Part shown: positions 9,233 through 18,659 of the stretch, in pieces | Numbering within the stretch: position 1 is the first letter of the stretch | Layout of the letters: the number at the start of each line of letters is the position of its first letter | Assembly (NCBI GenBank): GCA_947476925.1 | Contig: CANJSF010000004.1 | Span: forward strand, 121,383 to 185,382 | From: Rhodospirillaceae bacterium | GTDB taxonomy: Bacteria; Pseudomonadota; Alphaproteobacteria; Rhodospirillales; Rhodospirillaceae | DNA: 64,000 nt | Direction of reading: 5' to 3' | Made by a program: the position numbers and the translations under genes | Notes under the pieces: model-generated | The model's database searches: none | What the model was told of the DNA's origin: nothing | The model's input: only the letters and a program-made list of their open reading frames with translations

Positions 9233-11017
9233 TTAGAAAGCAGATTCAGGCATGGCCATGGCGGCGGCACTGCCTGCGCGAACCAGCGCATCGAGCGAGG
9301 CCATTTGCGGCAGAACCTTGGCCATAAAATATCGGGCCACATAAAGTTTTGTATCGTAAAACGAATCACCGCTGCCTGATTTGGCTAATGCCGCTTCGGC
9401 CATGAGCACCCACATCCACGCCATGCTCGTCAACGTGAACATGCGCAGATAGTCATTGGCGACGGCACCGCGCAAATTGGCATCGGCTTGGGAGTTCTCG
9501 ACGATCCATTGTGTACAAGACGCAAGTTTGGCGCGTGCGTCCTTGAAGGGCAGCACAAACTCAGCCAACTCGCTGCGGCTTTGCAAGCGAGATAACATGG
9601 TCTCAGTTTCGGCCATAAACCCCTTGACCAAACGGCCACCGCCCAAACCCAATTTGCGCCCAATCAGATCGAGCGATTGAATGGTGTTCGTGCCTTCGTA
9701 AATTTCTGTGATGCGCACATCGCGCACCATTTGCTCCAGACCCCATTCACGCACGTAACCATGCCCACCAAAGACTTGAAGACATAGGTTGGTGATCTCG
9801 GAACCAAAGCCACTTCCACCCGCTTTAATAATGGGCGTGAGCAATCCTGCCATATCATCGGCGCGCTCCCGCGCAGCAGCGTCGGCATGGCGGTGCGAAA
9901 TATCGACTTGCATGTGCGCGTACAAGGCCAAGGCGCGCTGCGCTTCCACGACGGCACGCGCATACAACAATTTATTGCGAATATCAGGATGAACAATAAT
10001 GGGGTCTGCGGCCTTGCTGGGGTATTTGGCGCCATCTGCGGCTCGCCCCTGCAAACGATCTTTCGCGTAGGCCGTTGCGTTTTGATAAGCCAATTCAGAT
10101 TGGCTGATGCCTTGCGCACCCACGAACATACGTTCCTTGTTCATCATTGTGAACATGCACGCCAAGCCTTTGTGGGGTTGACCCACGAGCCAACCCTTCG
10201 CGCCGTCAAAATTCATCACGCACGTCGCAGAGCCTTTGATGCCCATCTTGTGTTCGATCGACCCAACGCCCATGGCATTGCGCGCGCCCAGCGACCCGTC
10301 TGTGTTGACCAAGAACTTTGGCACCAAGAACAGTGAAATACCGCGACTGCCCTCCGGCGCATCTGGCAAGCGCGCGAGGACGAGGTGAATAACGTTGTCG
10401 ACCAGGTCAGAGTCGCCAGCCGAAATAAAAATTTTGGTGCCGCTGACTTTGTAGCTGCCATCGCCATTGGCGATAGCTTTCGAGCGTAATAGGCCCAGAT
10501 CAGAACCACAATGTGGCTCGGTTAAATTCATGGCGCCTTGCCACTCGCCACTGACAAGTTTGGGCAAGTAGGTTTTCTTTAGCTCGTCGGTACCATGCGC
10601 CGTGAGCGCTAGCATGGTGCCTTGGCTGAGGCCCGGATAAAGCCCGAAAGACAAATTGGCCGAGCCAACCATTTCGGCAACGTAGTAATCTAATGCTTCG
10701 GGCAGGCCCTGGCCGCCAAAATCGGGGCTGGCGGTGAGGCCGCACCAGCCTCCTTGTGCATATTGTTTGTAAGCTTCTTTGAAACCCTTGGGCGTTGTCA
10801 CCTGGCCGTCTTTGAATGTGCAACCTTCCAGGTCACCGCTTTGGTTCAGCGGATGCAGAACGTCTTGGCAAAGCTTGGCGCACTCTTCCAGCACCGCATC
10901 CATGACATCGGCGGTGACATCTTCGAAGCCTGGCAACGCGGTAAGTGTTTTTTCCGCCGCAAAGACTTCGTGCAAAACAAAGCGCATATCGCGCAACGGT
11001 GCCGTGTATGTGGTCAT
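9233..11017 (-). CDS. Acyl-CoA dehydrogenase family protein
   Basis: Flavoprotein that introduces an alpha-beta double bond in acyl-CoA thioesters. The segments MNLTEPHCGSDLG (FAD/substrate loop), MGIKGSATC, GHGYVREWGLEQMVRDVRITEIYEGT with the catalytic-type Glu, and a C-terminal extension of about 130 residues place it with the long (about 590 aa) acyl-CoA dehydrogenases related to DmdC and other 3-methylthiopropionyl-CoA dehydrogenases; the true chain is not known. The frame is open to 11077, but the ATG at 11017 (MTTYTAPLRDMRF) gives the family N terminus and 594 aa. Divergent from rpoH across a 283-base spacer. Confidence 0.88.
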   Translation of the reverse strand: MTTYTAPLRDMRFVLHEVFAAEKTLTALPGFEDVTADVMDAVLEECAKLCQDVLHPLNQSGDLEGCTFKDGQVTTPKGFKEAYKQYAQGGWCGLTASPDFGGQGLPEALDYYVAEMVGSANLSFGLYPGLSQGTMLALTAHGTDELKKTYLPKLVSGEWQGAMNLTEPHCGSDLGLLRSKAIANGDGSYKVSGTKIFISAGDSDLVDNVIHLVLARLPDAPEGSRGISLFLVPKFLVNTDGSLGARNAMGVGSIEHKMGIKGSATCVMNFDGAKGWLVGQPHKGLACMFTMMNKERMFVGAQGISQSELAYQNATAYAKDRLQGRAADGAKYPSKAADPIIVHPDIRNKLLYARAVVEAQRALALYAHMQVDISHRHADAAARERADDMAGLLTPIIKAGGSGFGSEITNLCLQVFGGHGYVREWGLEQMVRDVRITEIYEGTNTIQSLDLIGRKLGLGGGRLVKGFMAETETMLSRLQSRSELAEFVLPFKDARAKLASCTQWIVENSQADANLRGAVANDYLRMFTLTSMAWMWVLMAEAALAKSGSGDSFYDTKLYVARYFMAKVLPQMASLDALVRAGSAAAMAMPESAF

Positions 11018-11225
11018 GGTGTGTGCGTCTTTTGAAGTGGTTCCAGCGGCTGAACGAGACCCCCGATTCGGGCCCAAGCCCCGTCCAAGTCAGAACTAGA
11101 TTAAGGCATGGCTATAGCCGGTCAACCCGCCTCAAAACGTGGATTTTCCAACGCTTTCAATGGCCTGATCCAACGGGCCGAGGTTTTCGTACCGAATGTA
11201 GACCATATAAGTCCGATTACTATTG

Positions 11226-11243
11226 CAATCTAGTACTAGATTG
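11226..11243. promoter_or_regulatory. Perfect 18-bp palindrome, operator candidate
   Basis: The sequence caatctagtactagattg is a perfect inverted repeat without spacer. It lies 58 bases before the rpoH-type start and 208 bases from the acyl-CoA dehydrogenase start. A TATAAG, a possible -10 element, sits a few bases upstream. A half site (actagatt) recurs near 11095. The size and symmetry fit a dimeric helix-turn-helix repressor; the factor is unknown. Confidence 0.55.
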
Positions 11244-11300
11244 GTCTTAATTGAGTTGTTCAACCCAGGCCCACCAAGGCCGTAGACGACGGAGAGCCCG

Positions 11301-12284
11301 ATGACCTTTAACTTCTTTCGCAAGGCATCCACCGCCGCCCGACCTGGTTTCATGTCGCAAAGCGCAAGTGCCGTACTCAAAATCAACGGCGTCCATAGCG
11401 TTGATTATTTGACACGCGTTAAATCCTATCCAGTCCTCGGCGAGCAGGAGGAACTCGACCTGCTTGATCGTTGGTACCAGCATGGCGATCAAAAAGCGTT
11501 TGAGGCGCTCATCACCAGCCATTTGCGATTGGTGCCCAAGCTCGCGAAAAAATACGCTGGCTACGGCATTGATGTCAGCGACTTGATAAGCGAAGGCAAT
11601 GTGGGTCTGTTGCATTCTGTTGAACGCTTCAAACCCGAAAAAGGCTTTCGCTTCTCCACCTATGCCCGTTGGTGGATTAAAGCCGCCATCTTGAACTACA
11701 TTTTGCAAACATGGTCGCTTGTGAAAGTCGGCAATGGGGCCAACAAGAAGCGTCTGTTCTTCAACCTGCGCCGCGCCAAGCGGGAACTGCACGTAGATGG
11801 CGAGCGCTACCTGAGCGAAAAAGATGTTGCGCACCTCGCTCAACACTTCGGCGTGAGCAAAGACGACGTAGTGGCGATGGACAGGCGTATGTCTGCCAAT
11901 GACATCTCGACGTCGCAGACGGTGGGTCAAAGCCACGACGGCGATGCCATCGAGTTTGGCGATACGCTGGCTGACGACAAACCCAGCCAAGAAGAGGTGC
12001 TGATCGAGGCAGATGATCGCGCTTGGCGCAGCCAGGCCTTGCGCGACGCTGTGGAGAAGCTCGACAAGCGCGAGCGTGACATTCTCTCACGCCGCTATTT
12101 AACCGAGCGCCCCGTGACGCTCTCGAAGTTGGCCAACCTATACGGTCTAACCGCCGAGCGCGTACGCCAGATCGAAGCCAAAGCTATTGCCAAGATCAAA
12201 CAGTACATGAGCCCAAAGATGCGCCAGCCCGCATTGATTTCCGGGCTATTGATGTTCTTCGCGGTCTCCGAAACTTACGCTTAA
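11301..12284 (+). CDS. rpoH: RNA polymerase sigma-32 family factor
   Basis: Heat-shock-type sigma factor. Region 2 is seen at about 65-145 (LRLVPKLAKKYAGYGID, DLISEGNVGLLHSVERF, FSTYARWWIKAAILNYIL, TWSLVKVG), followed by an RpoH box KKRLFFNLRR near 150, which is specific to this subfamily. Region 4 helix-turn-helix is at about 260-300 (LSKLANLYGLTAERVRQIEAKA). The last 20 residues (ALISGLLMFFAVSETYA) form an unusual hydrophobic tail. ATG 11301 follows a GGAG; an internal ATG at residue 18 (MSQSAS) is an alternative start. A terminator follows the gene. Confidence 0.93.
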   Translation: MTFNFFRKASTAARPGFMSQSASAVLKINGVHSVDYLTRVKSYPVLGEQEELDLLDRWYQHGDQKAFEALITSHLRLVPKLAKKYAGYGIDVSDLISEGNVGLLHSVERFKPEKGFRFSTYARWWIKAAILNYILQTWSLVKVGNGANKKRLFFNLRRAKRELHVDGERYLSEKDVAHLAQHFGVSKDDVVAMDRRMSANDISTSQTVGQSHDGDAIEFGDTLADDKPSQEEVLIEADDRAWRSQALRDAVEKLDKRERDILSRRYLTERPVTLSKLANLYGLTAERVRQIEAKAIAKIKQYMSPKMRQPALISGLLMFFAVSETYA

Positions 12285-12300
12285 ACAGCGCGCCCATCCG

Positions 12301-12336
12301 ATGCCGCAGCAGCTTACGCTGCTGCGGCATTTTCTT
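12301..12336 (+). terminator. Rho-independent terminator after rpoH
   Basis: A perfect 12-bp stem (atgccgcagcag with ctgctgcggcat) and a 6-base loop, followed by TTTTCTTT. It lies 17 bases after the rpoH stop and before the next gene. Confidence 0.88.
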
Positions 12337-12396
12337 TGCGACATTGCGGCAAGGCCAATCGTCGATTAAACGATGATGAGGAAGGGCCGTCCGCCG

Positions 12397-13284
12397 ATGT
12401 CTAAGCGCCACATTCTTGCAGCTCTACTCACCATCACTTTATGGGGGCTGAATGGCGTTGCGGTAAAAATCGGCATCGCCGCTTCGTCGCCGTTGTGGTT
12501 TGTTGCCGTTCGGCAGTTTTTGACAGGCGTCATCTTAGTCCCATTTGTCGCGATTCCTCGCGGGCATTGGCGTGACATTATTCTTCTCGCCATCGTAAAC
12601 GGTGCTTTATCTTTCGGCCTCATCACTTACGGCCTGTCTGGAATTGACGCGGCAACGTCTGTGATCATCGTTCAGCTCGGAACGCCGTTTACAATTCTGC
12701 TGGGACGCATGTTTTTCGGCGAAAGTTTCGGCAAATGGCGATGGCTCGGCGTCGGCTTAGCATTCATTGGCGTTGCTTTCCTGGCTGGAGAACCGCGCAA
12801 CGCCGCGCCCATCTATTTTATAACGTCCATTGCAGCGATGGCCGCGTGGGCTATGGGCAACGTCTATATCAAGCGGCTTGCCGACGTTCATCCGTTTGCG
12901 ATTAGTGGTTGGAGTTCACTGCTGGCGGCCCCCCTCGTTTTGATGGCGTCCGCAGCCACTGAGACTGGACAAATCGCGGTTTTCGGATCCGGCTTTTCGG
13001 GATTTTGGCTCACGATGGCTTACGCCGTGATCGCATCATCGATCATCGCCCACAGCACGTGGAACTCTTTACTGCACAAGTACCCAATGTCGACAGTGGC
13101 GCCCTTTAACCTGCTTGTGCCTGTTGTTGGGTTTACCGCAGCAATCATTTTGCTTCACGAACCCATCACACCTGAAAAGATCATCGGCGGCGGCTTGACG
13201 TTTGCGGGCGTGGCGATCATTCAAGTACGCATGCTTTTGAAGCACATGGCCAACCGAAATGCTGTCCAACCACCCATCGCTTAA
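12397..13284 (+). CDS. DMT/EamA family transporter
   Basis: Inner membrane transporter with ten predicted helices in two EamA repeats (ITLWGLNGVAVKIGI at the start; APFNLLVPVVGF near helix 9). Substrate unknown; it resembles the exporter at 2989-3882 in layout but not closely in sequence. The ATG at 12397 (MSKRHILAALL) is preferred because GGAAGG lies about 10 bases before it; an ATG at 12373 would add eight residues. The 3' end overlaps ampD by 26 bases, so the two genes are probably one transcript. Confidence 0.82.
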   Translation: MSKRHILAALLTITLWGLNGVAVKIGIAASSPLWFVAVRQFLTGVILVPFVAIPRGHWRDIILLAIVNGALSFGLITYGLSGIDAATSVIIVQLGTPFTILLGRMFFGESFGKWRWLGVGLAFIGVAFLAGEPRNAAPIYFITSIAAMAAWAMGNVYIKRLADVHPFAISGWSSLLAAPLVLMASAATETGQIAVFGSGFSGFWLTMAYAVIASSIIAHSTWNSLLHKYPMSTVAPFNLLVPVVGFTAAIILLHEPITPEKIIGGGLTFAGVAIIQVRMLLKHMANRNAVQPPIA

Positions 13285-14005
13285 AATCACCGAGCGCCCC
13301 TCGCCGAACCACAGCGAGCGCAAAGCTGTGAACGGCTCAACGGACGTAAAGTTGGTGATACTTCATTACACCGGCATGCCCGGTGTCGAGCAGGCGGTTG
13401 CGAGGCTTAGCGACCCTTCGGCAGAAGTCAGCGCGCATTATGTTGTGAGCGATAATGGTAATATTTTCCAACTGGTCGCTGAAGATCGCCGCGCATGGCA
13501 TGCAGGCAAGTCTTATTGGCAAGGGGCGCGAGACATCAACAGCATCTCGATTGGTATTGAAATCACTAATCCTGGGCACGAATTCGGCTACCGCGCATTT
13601 CCACATCTGCAAATCGAAGCGGTGCAAGACTTAGTGAGGGGCGTCATGGCGCGACACGCACTGAACGCCGCCGACGTGATTGGCCATTCTGATATTGCGC
13701 CGGGGCGGAAAATTGATCCGGGTGAATTGTTTCCCTGGGAACAATTGGCCCGCGCGGGCATTGGTCGTTGGCCCAAGCTAAGTGGAACCAAGCATTTGCT
13801 CAGCACAGATCAGGCCATGAGGTTGTTATCGCAAATTGGATACGCCACGCCGCTGTCGACGGAATTAGGCGCTGATCTTCTCGGCAAAACCACCGACGTG
13901 ATCGAGGCATTCCAGCGCCATTACCGCCCGCGCAAGATCGACGGCCATTTGGACGGCGAAACGCTGGCCCTCATTCAGACTTTAGCAGCACCAAACCTGG
14001 CTTGA
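13259..14005 (+). CDS. ampD: N-acetylmuramoyl-L-alanine amidase, AmpD type
   Basis: Cleaves the amide bond of anhydro-muropeptides in cell wall recycling; cytoplasmic in the classic case. Amidase_2 domain at about 10-160: zinc-type His in VILHYTGM (36) and the late pair in IGHSDIAPGRKIDPG (near 143 and 152). Residues about 180-245 form a peptidoglycan-binding-like domain (VIEAFQRHYRPRKIDGHLDGET), giving 248 aa. No signal peptide. The start inside the upstream transporter gene is supported by the conserved RPSPNHSERK block, which a later start would remove. Its place just before the dcw region suits a wall recycling role. Confidence 0.92.
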   Translation: MLSNHPSLKITERPSPNHSERKAVNGSTDVKLVILHYTGMPGVEQAVARLSDPSAEVSAHYVVSDNGNIFQLVAEDRRAWHAGKSYWQGARDINSISIGIEITNPGHEFGYRAFPHLQIEAVQDLVRGVMARHALNAADVIGHSDIAPGRKIDPGELFPWEQLARAGIGRWPKLSGTKHLLSTDQAMRLLSQIGYATPLSTELGADLLGKTTDVIEAFQRHYRPRKIDGHLDGETLALIQTLAAPNLA

Positions 14006-14030
14006 CCTGACGCTGCCTCGCGCTCATGGT

Positions 14031-14428
<398 letters not shown>

Positions 14429-14633
14429 TTTTCTTTTATATTCAGAGACTTAGTTAATTTTTGCGCGCCGCCAAAGTTGCGACGCACCTTGGGCGTCAAA
14501 TCAACCCAAACACAGCTCATCATCCAGCTCAGTCGGCCCCGTTTATCATTCTTAATTTCCAAGAATGTCGTGGTGCGCGAAGTACTTAGATAAAGAACAA
14601 ATAGCGAACATAATCATGGACTTAGGGGTTGAT

Positions 14634-14668
14634 CCCATTGACACCCATATTTTCCCATGAGATACCAT
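14634..14668 (-). promoter_or_regulatory. MraZ operator: CCCAT box ladder
   Basis: CCCAT occurs at 14634, 14644 and 14654 with a degenerate fourth box ACCAT at 14664, always 10 bases apart. On the reverse strand this reads ATGGG repeated with 5-base spacers, the TGGG-repeat pattern bound by MraZ in studied bacteria. It overlaps the likely -35 and -10 elements of the dcw promoter, so binding should repress, i.e. autoregulation of mraZ. The repeat is seen directly; the binding is inferred. Confidence 0.85.
14638..14666 (+). promoter_or_regulatory. Candidate dcw operon promoter
   Basis: TTGACA at 14638-14643, then a 17-base spacer and GATACC at 14661-14666. The -35 is a perfect consensus, the -10 is weak. 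The predicted start would give a leader of about 70 bases before the mraZ GTG. The element lies within the CCCAT ladder. Confidence 0.55.
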
Positions 14669-14744
14669 GTACGTCCAAAGTCTTAGCGCCCGAAGTGCGC
14701 CCAGGCGGTGGATATGCGGGGAACGGGTAGAGGGCGGTCCAGCC

Positions 14745-15209
14745 GTGAAGGCGTTTATCGGGACCTTTGTTAATAAAATCGACGCGAAGGGGCGGATTTC
14801 CGTTCCAGCGCCATTTCGTACTGCGTTGCAGGCGAAGGGGCTGAATGGCGTTGCATTATTCCCTGCACTTACGGGCGACTGCATTGAGGGTTGCGGCATG
14901 GACCGCATTGAGACTCTCGTTGAGTCGATGCGAGACGATCCGCTACCCAGCGTCGACGACGACGCGATTGCTCACCTCATTGTCGGCAGTGCCCGCGAGA
15001 CGCCATTTGATGCTGGCGGGCGAATTGTTCTGCCGGAGGACTTCATCGCCAAAGCAAAGCTCACCGACAAAGGCGCTTTCGTCGGCAAGGGCCGCACCTT
15101 CCAAATTTGGGAACCTGGTGCGTTGGCCAAAACACAAGACGCGCTCATGAAGCGCGTGCTGGCCGGACGGCAAGCTCAACTCGCTGCCGGCAAAGACGAG
15201 GCGCGATGA
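14745..15209 (+). CDS. mraZ: Transcriptional regulator MraZ
   Basis: AbrB-like (SpoVT-type) DNA-binding protein that binds repeats before its own operon and represses it. Two tandem MraZ repeats: FVNKIDAKGRISVPAPFR at about 8-25 and the second in TPFDAGGRIVLPEDFIAKAKL at about 86-106. 154 aa, usual length. GTG 14745 (VKAFIGTF) is chosen because it gives the family N terminus and follows an AGAGGG; an upstream ATG at 14667 lies inside the operator. First gene of the dcw cluster; its TGA overlaps the rsmH ATG. Confidence 0.93.
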   Translation: MKAFIGTFVNKIDAKGRISVPAPFRTALQAKGLNGVALFPALTGDCIEGCGMDRIETLVESMRDDPLPSVDDDAIAHLIVGSARETPFDAGGRIVLPEDFIAKAKLTDKGAFVGKGRTFQIWEPGALAKTQDALMKRVLAGRQAQLAAGKDEAR

Positions 15210-16195
15210 ACACAACCGCCTCATCAACCCCCGACACACCCCACATCCCCGTTCTCCTTGCTGAAGTGCTCGCTGCGCTGCAACCGCGCGACGGTGGCAT
15301 ATATGTCGACGGCACGTTTGGTGCCGGTGGCTACACCACCGCATTGCTTGAAGCCGCCCACTGCCAAGTATGGGCGATTGACCGCGATCCTGATGCGCTG
15401 GCGCGCGGTGCTGCACTGGCGGCGCGGTTCCCCGACCGTTTGCATCTGGTCGCTGGCCGCTTTGGCGATATGTCTGAGCTGCTTGCCACACACGGTGTGC
15501 GTAACGTCGATGGCATTGCGTTGGATGTCGGCGTGAGTTCCATGCAAATCGATGATCGCGCGCGGGGCTTTTCGTTTTTGCGCGATGGCCCACTCGATAT
15601 GCGTATGGAACGTGCGGGTCGCAGTGCGGCTGACGTTGTCAACACGCTGCCTGAAAAAGATTTGGCTGAAATCATTTTGACGTTCGGTGAAGAAAAACAC
15701 GCCCGGCGTGTGGCCAAGGCAATCGTTGCGGCGCGGTCAGAACGCCCCTTCTCGCGCACTCTTCACTTAGCCGATGTCATTCGCGCTGTTGTTCGTCGCG
15801 CCCAAGATGGCATCGACCCTGCTACCCGCACGTTCCAAGCTTTGCGCATCTACGTCAACGATGAGCTTGGTGAACTCGATCGAGGATTGCGCAGTGCTGA
15901 GTTTTTACTGCGTTCAGGCGGACGATTGGCGGTTGTTTCGTTCCACTCGCTCGAAGACCGCATTGTAAAAACATTTATGCGCACGCGCTCGGCCGAAGCC
16001 GCGCGCCCCTCGCGGCATATGCCCGCCAGCGCCATTAAAGCCAGCGCGCCAACCTTTAATCTCATCACCAAACGCCCTGCCCTGCCTGGTGACGACGAAA
16101 TCAACCGCAACCCGCGTTCGCGCTCGGCGCGCATGCGTGTGGCTGAACGCACTGCCGCAACCGCGCTCGCCGCTGTTGCAGGAGGTCACGCATGA
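15206..16195 (+). CDS. rsmH: 16S rRNA m4C1402 methyltransferase
   Basis: SAM-dependent enzyme that N4-methylates C1402 of 16S rRNA. SAM motif YVDGTFGAGGYTTALLE at about 31-47; further family marks are LDVGVSSMQIDD, GFSFLRDGPLDMRM, ALRIYVNDEL and VSFHSLEDRIVK. 329 aa from ATG 15206, which overlaps the mraZ stop (ATGA). The frame is open further upstream, inside mraZ, but that part is not family-like. Confidence 0.96.
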   Translation: MNTTASSTPDTPHIPVLLAEVLAALQPRDGGIYVDGTFGAGGYTTALLEAAHCQVWAIDRDPDALARGAALAARFPDRLHLVAGRFGDMSELLATHGVRNVDGIALDVGVSSMQIDDRARGFSFLRDGPLDMRMERAGRSAADVVNTLPEKDLAEIILTFGEEKHARRVAKAIVAARSERPFSRTLHLADVIRAVVRRAQDGIDPATRTFQALRIYVNDELGELDRGLRSAEFLLRSGGRLAVVSFHSLEDRIVKTFMRTRSAEAARPSRHMPASAIKASAPTFNLITKRPALPGDDEINRNPRSRSARMRVAERTAATALAAVAGGHA

Positions 16196-16725
16196 GGTGG
16201 TCGATGCTCATGTGGGCCGCGCTAACAGTGGTCGTTGGTATCAGCCTGTTCTTGCTGAAATACCAAGTTCAAGCGTTGGAAGATCAGCTGCAAGGCACTT
16301 ATGCGCAGATTGAAAAAGACAAAAGCGCCATTCGCGTGTTGCAAGCCGAGTGGACGTACCTGAACGACCCCGGTCGATTGCGCCGCCTGAGCGAGCAACA
16401 TTTAGGCTTTGCAGCACCAACCGCCAAGCAAGTCGCAACCTTAGCGCAACTGCCTTACCGCGAAGGCCATGGGCCGATTCCTGAAGGGGCGTCGGCGCCT
16501 ATGCCACCTGAAACCACGCCACGGCAAATTCCGGGCCTCCGCACAGCGATGGCATCTCCCGTTTCATTTAGTGCAACCGATAACGTACAGCACAGCGCCT
16601 TTTTCCTTACGGCCGCAGCTGACCCAGAACGTCCCAGCGCCATTGCGGCCACCGTTGCCCGTCTTCAGCGCCTGCTTGAGCCAACGTGGTCTGGGACGGC
16701 CATTTTCCAGGAGCCAACGCGATGA
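16192..16725 (+). CDS. ftsL: Cell division protein FtsL
   Basis: Bitopic divisome protein: short cytoplasmic N terminus, one membrane helix (about 5-22, MLMWAALTVVVGISLFLL), then a coiled coil (about 23-60, QALEDQLQGTYAQIEKDKSAIRVLQAEW) ending in the conserved YLNDPGRLRRLSEQHLGF. In other bacteria it bridges FtsQ/FtsB and FtsW/FtsI. The C-terminal 100 residues are Pro/Ala rich and make it long (177 aa). Starts by ATGA overlap with rsmH and ends in ATGA overlap with ftsI. Confidence 0.9.
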   Translation: MRWSMLMWAALTVVVGISLFLLKYQVQALEDQLQGTYAQIEKDKSAIRVLQAEWTYLNDPGRLRRLSEQHLGFAAPTAKQVATLAQLPYREGHGPIPEGASAPMPPETTPRQIPGLRTAMASPVSFSATDNVQHSAFFLTAAADPERPSAIAATVARLQRLLEPTWSGTAIFQEPTR

Positions 16726-18659
16726 TTGGCTCTATGACAAACAAGCGCCGCGCTTTTTTATATCCTGGCGAAGAAGTGCGTCCTAGCCGCACACCAAAGC
16801 TACGCCTCGAGGGCGCGACCAAGCGTGTGGTTGAAACTGGGCGTATTCGATTGGTGGTGACCGCCGGTTTATTTGGGCTGGCCTTCGTTGGCATTGCGGG
16901 GCGGCTCGTCGATTTGATGGTGTTGGAAAACACGGCCATTATTGCCGCGCCCCGCACGAGCAAAGTCGCGGCCGTCGCGCATCATCGCGCCGACATTCTT
17001 GACCGTAATGGCATTTTAATTGCGACGAACTTGCCCACGGTCAATTTGTACGCGGACTCGGTGAAAGTCCAAGACGCCGCGCACGCCGCTGAAAAGCTGG
17101 CCGAGATTTTACCCGATGTTGATCGTGCTGATACATTGCGGCGACTGACGTCGGGCCAACGTTTCATTTATTTGCGCCGCCACCTGACCCCGGCAGAACA
17201 AATGTCGGTCAATCGCTTAGGCATTCCGGGAGTTTACTTTGAAAACGCGGAGCGACGGGCTTATCCGCACGGATCATTGTTTGCGCACGTTGTCGGCGCC
17301 ACCGATCCTGATAACCGGGGCAACGCCGGTGTTGAAAAAGAATTCGACGAACGACTGACAACACAAGACGATCCTATCACTCTGTCGTTGGATGCGCGCA
17401 TTCAGCACACGGCGCGAGATGCCTTAGCTGAAGGTATTGTGCGCTATCATGCCGCCGCCGGGAGTGCCGTGGTGATGGATGCCAATTCCGGCGCATTGCT
17501 GGCGATGGTGTCGTTGCCCGACTTCGACCCAAAGGCGCTTGGAACCGCCAGCGATGACGCAAAATTCAATCGCGTGACGCTGGGCCTGTATGAAATGGGC
17601 TCGACGTTTAAGTTGTTCACTGCAGCCATGGCACTGGAAGCTGGCACAGCCAATCTTGAAAGTCGTTACGATGCGACCCAGCCCATTAAAATTGGCCGCT
17701 TCACCATTAGCGATTATCACGCACAGAACCGTTGGCTGAGTGTCCCGGAAATCCTGATCCACTCCTCCAACATCGGCGCTGCGAAAATGGCGCTGGATGC
17801 AGGAACCGATCGTCAGAAGGCTTTTTTACGCAAGATTGGGTTACTAACGCAGTCAGACCTGGAACTGCCTGAAGTGGGTAAGCCGCAATACCCCAGCAAC
17901 TGGCGCGACATCAACACCATCACCATTTCCTACGGTCACGGCATCTCTGTCACACCGATCAATGTTGTCTCAGCCGTGAGCGCGCTCGTGAATGGCGGCG
18001 TGTTGTATCAGCCCAGCATTATCAGCCACGAGGGCGGCGCCAAGCCTGAAGGCCACCAGGTGCTGTCGCAAAAAACATCCGACGCCATGCGCGCGCTGAT
18101 GCGCATGATTGTGCTGGAAGGCTCGGGCAAGCAGGCCGACGTGAAGGGCTATCTGGTCGGTGGTAAAACTGGGTCGGCCGAAAAAGTCTCGCGGCGTGGC
18201 GGCTATATGGAAAGCTCGCTGCGCACATCGTTCGTCTCGGCGTTCCCAATCGACGCGCCACGCTATGTCGTGCTGGTGGTACTCGACGAACCGAAGGGCA
18301 CAAAAGAAACCTATAATTTCGCCACGGCAGGTTGGAATGCAGCACCGACGGCCGGCAACATCATCGCGCGCATCGCGCCCATGCTGGGTGTGTTCCCCAT
18401 CGGTCACACCGATTCATTTCAGCCCCTGGTCGGCTTAATTGCAGCGAGCGGCGGTCATCACGAATCAAATGACTACGGAGCACCGGTCAAGACGGCGGCG
18501 GTGGCAGCTGCGCCAGTTGCGAAGGCCGCCGCAGTTCCTGTTGCTGCGCGGACGACGCTGCCCGACGACGGCGAGTCAGATCGGACCGTCGTGCAAGATG
18601 ACAAGGATACGATTAGTGCGTTGATCGACACCATTGGTGGTGACGGTGAAGTTGAGTGA
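16722..18659 (+). CDS. ftsI: Division transpeptidase FtsI (PBP3)
   Basis: Class B penicillin-binding protein that cross-links septal peptidoglycan. One N-terminal membrane helix (about 46-66), a pedestal/dimerisation domain, then the transpeptidase domain with SxxK (STFKL, Ser near 295), SSN (HSSNIG near 346) and KTG (GGKTGSAEK near 485). The end is an Ala/Val-rich tail. 645 aa from ATG 16722, overlapping the ftsL stop; an upstream TTG frame extension to 16686 lies within ftsL. Followed by murE with a 14-base overlap. Confidence 0.95.
   Translation: MIGSMTNKRRAFLYPGEEVRPSRTPKLRLEGATKRVVETGRIRLVVTAGLFGLAFVGIAGRLVDLMVLENTAIIAAPRTSKVAAVAHHRADILDRNGILIATNLPTVNLYADSVKVQDAAHAAEKLAEILPDVDRADTLRRLTSGQRFIYLRRHLTPAEQMSVNRLGIPGVYFENAERRAYPHGSLFAHVVGATDPDNRGNAGVEKEFDERLTTQDDPITLSLDARIQHTARDALAEGIVRYHAAAGSAVVMDANSGALLAMVSLPDFDPKALGTASDDAKFNRVTLGLYEMGSTFKLFTAAMALEAGTANLESRYDATQPIKIGRFTISDYHAQNRWLSVPEILIHSSNIGAAKMALDAGTDRQKAFLRKIGLLTQSDLELPEVGKPQYPSNWRDINTITISYGHGISVTPINVVSAVSALVNGGVLYQPSIISHEGGAKPEGHQVLSQKTSDAMRALMRMIVLEGSGKQADVKGYLVGGKTGSAEKVSRRGGYMESSLRTSFVSAFPIDAPRYVVLVVLDEPKGTKETYNFATAGWNAAPTAGNIIARIAPMLGVFPIGHTDSFQPLVGLIAASGGHHESNDYGAPVKTAAVAAAPVAKAAAVPVAARTTLPDDGESDRTVVQDDKDTISALIDTIGGDGEVE

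Noticed and set aside
9220..9236. Copy of the CTAG palindrome near the AsmA start
   Set aside because: aatctagatctgatt is only partly symmetric and lies at the end of the acyl-CoA dehydrogenase gene; likely chance.
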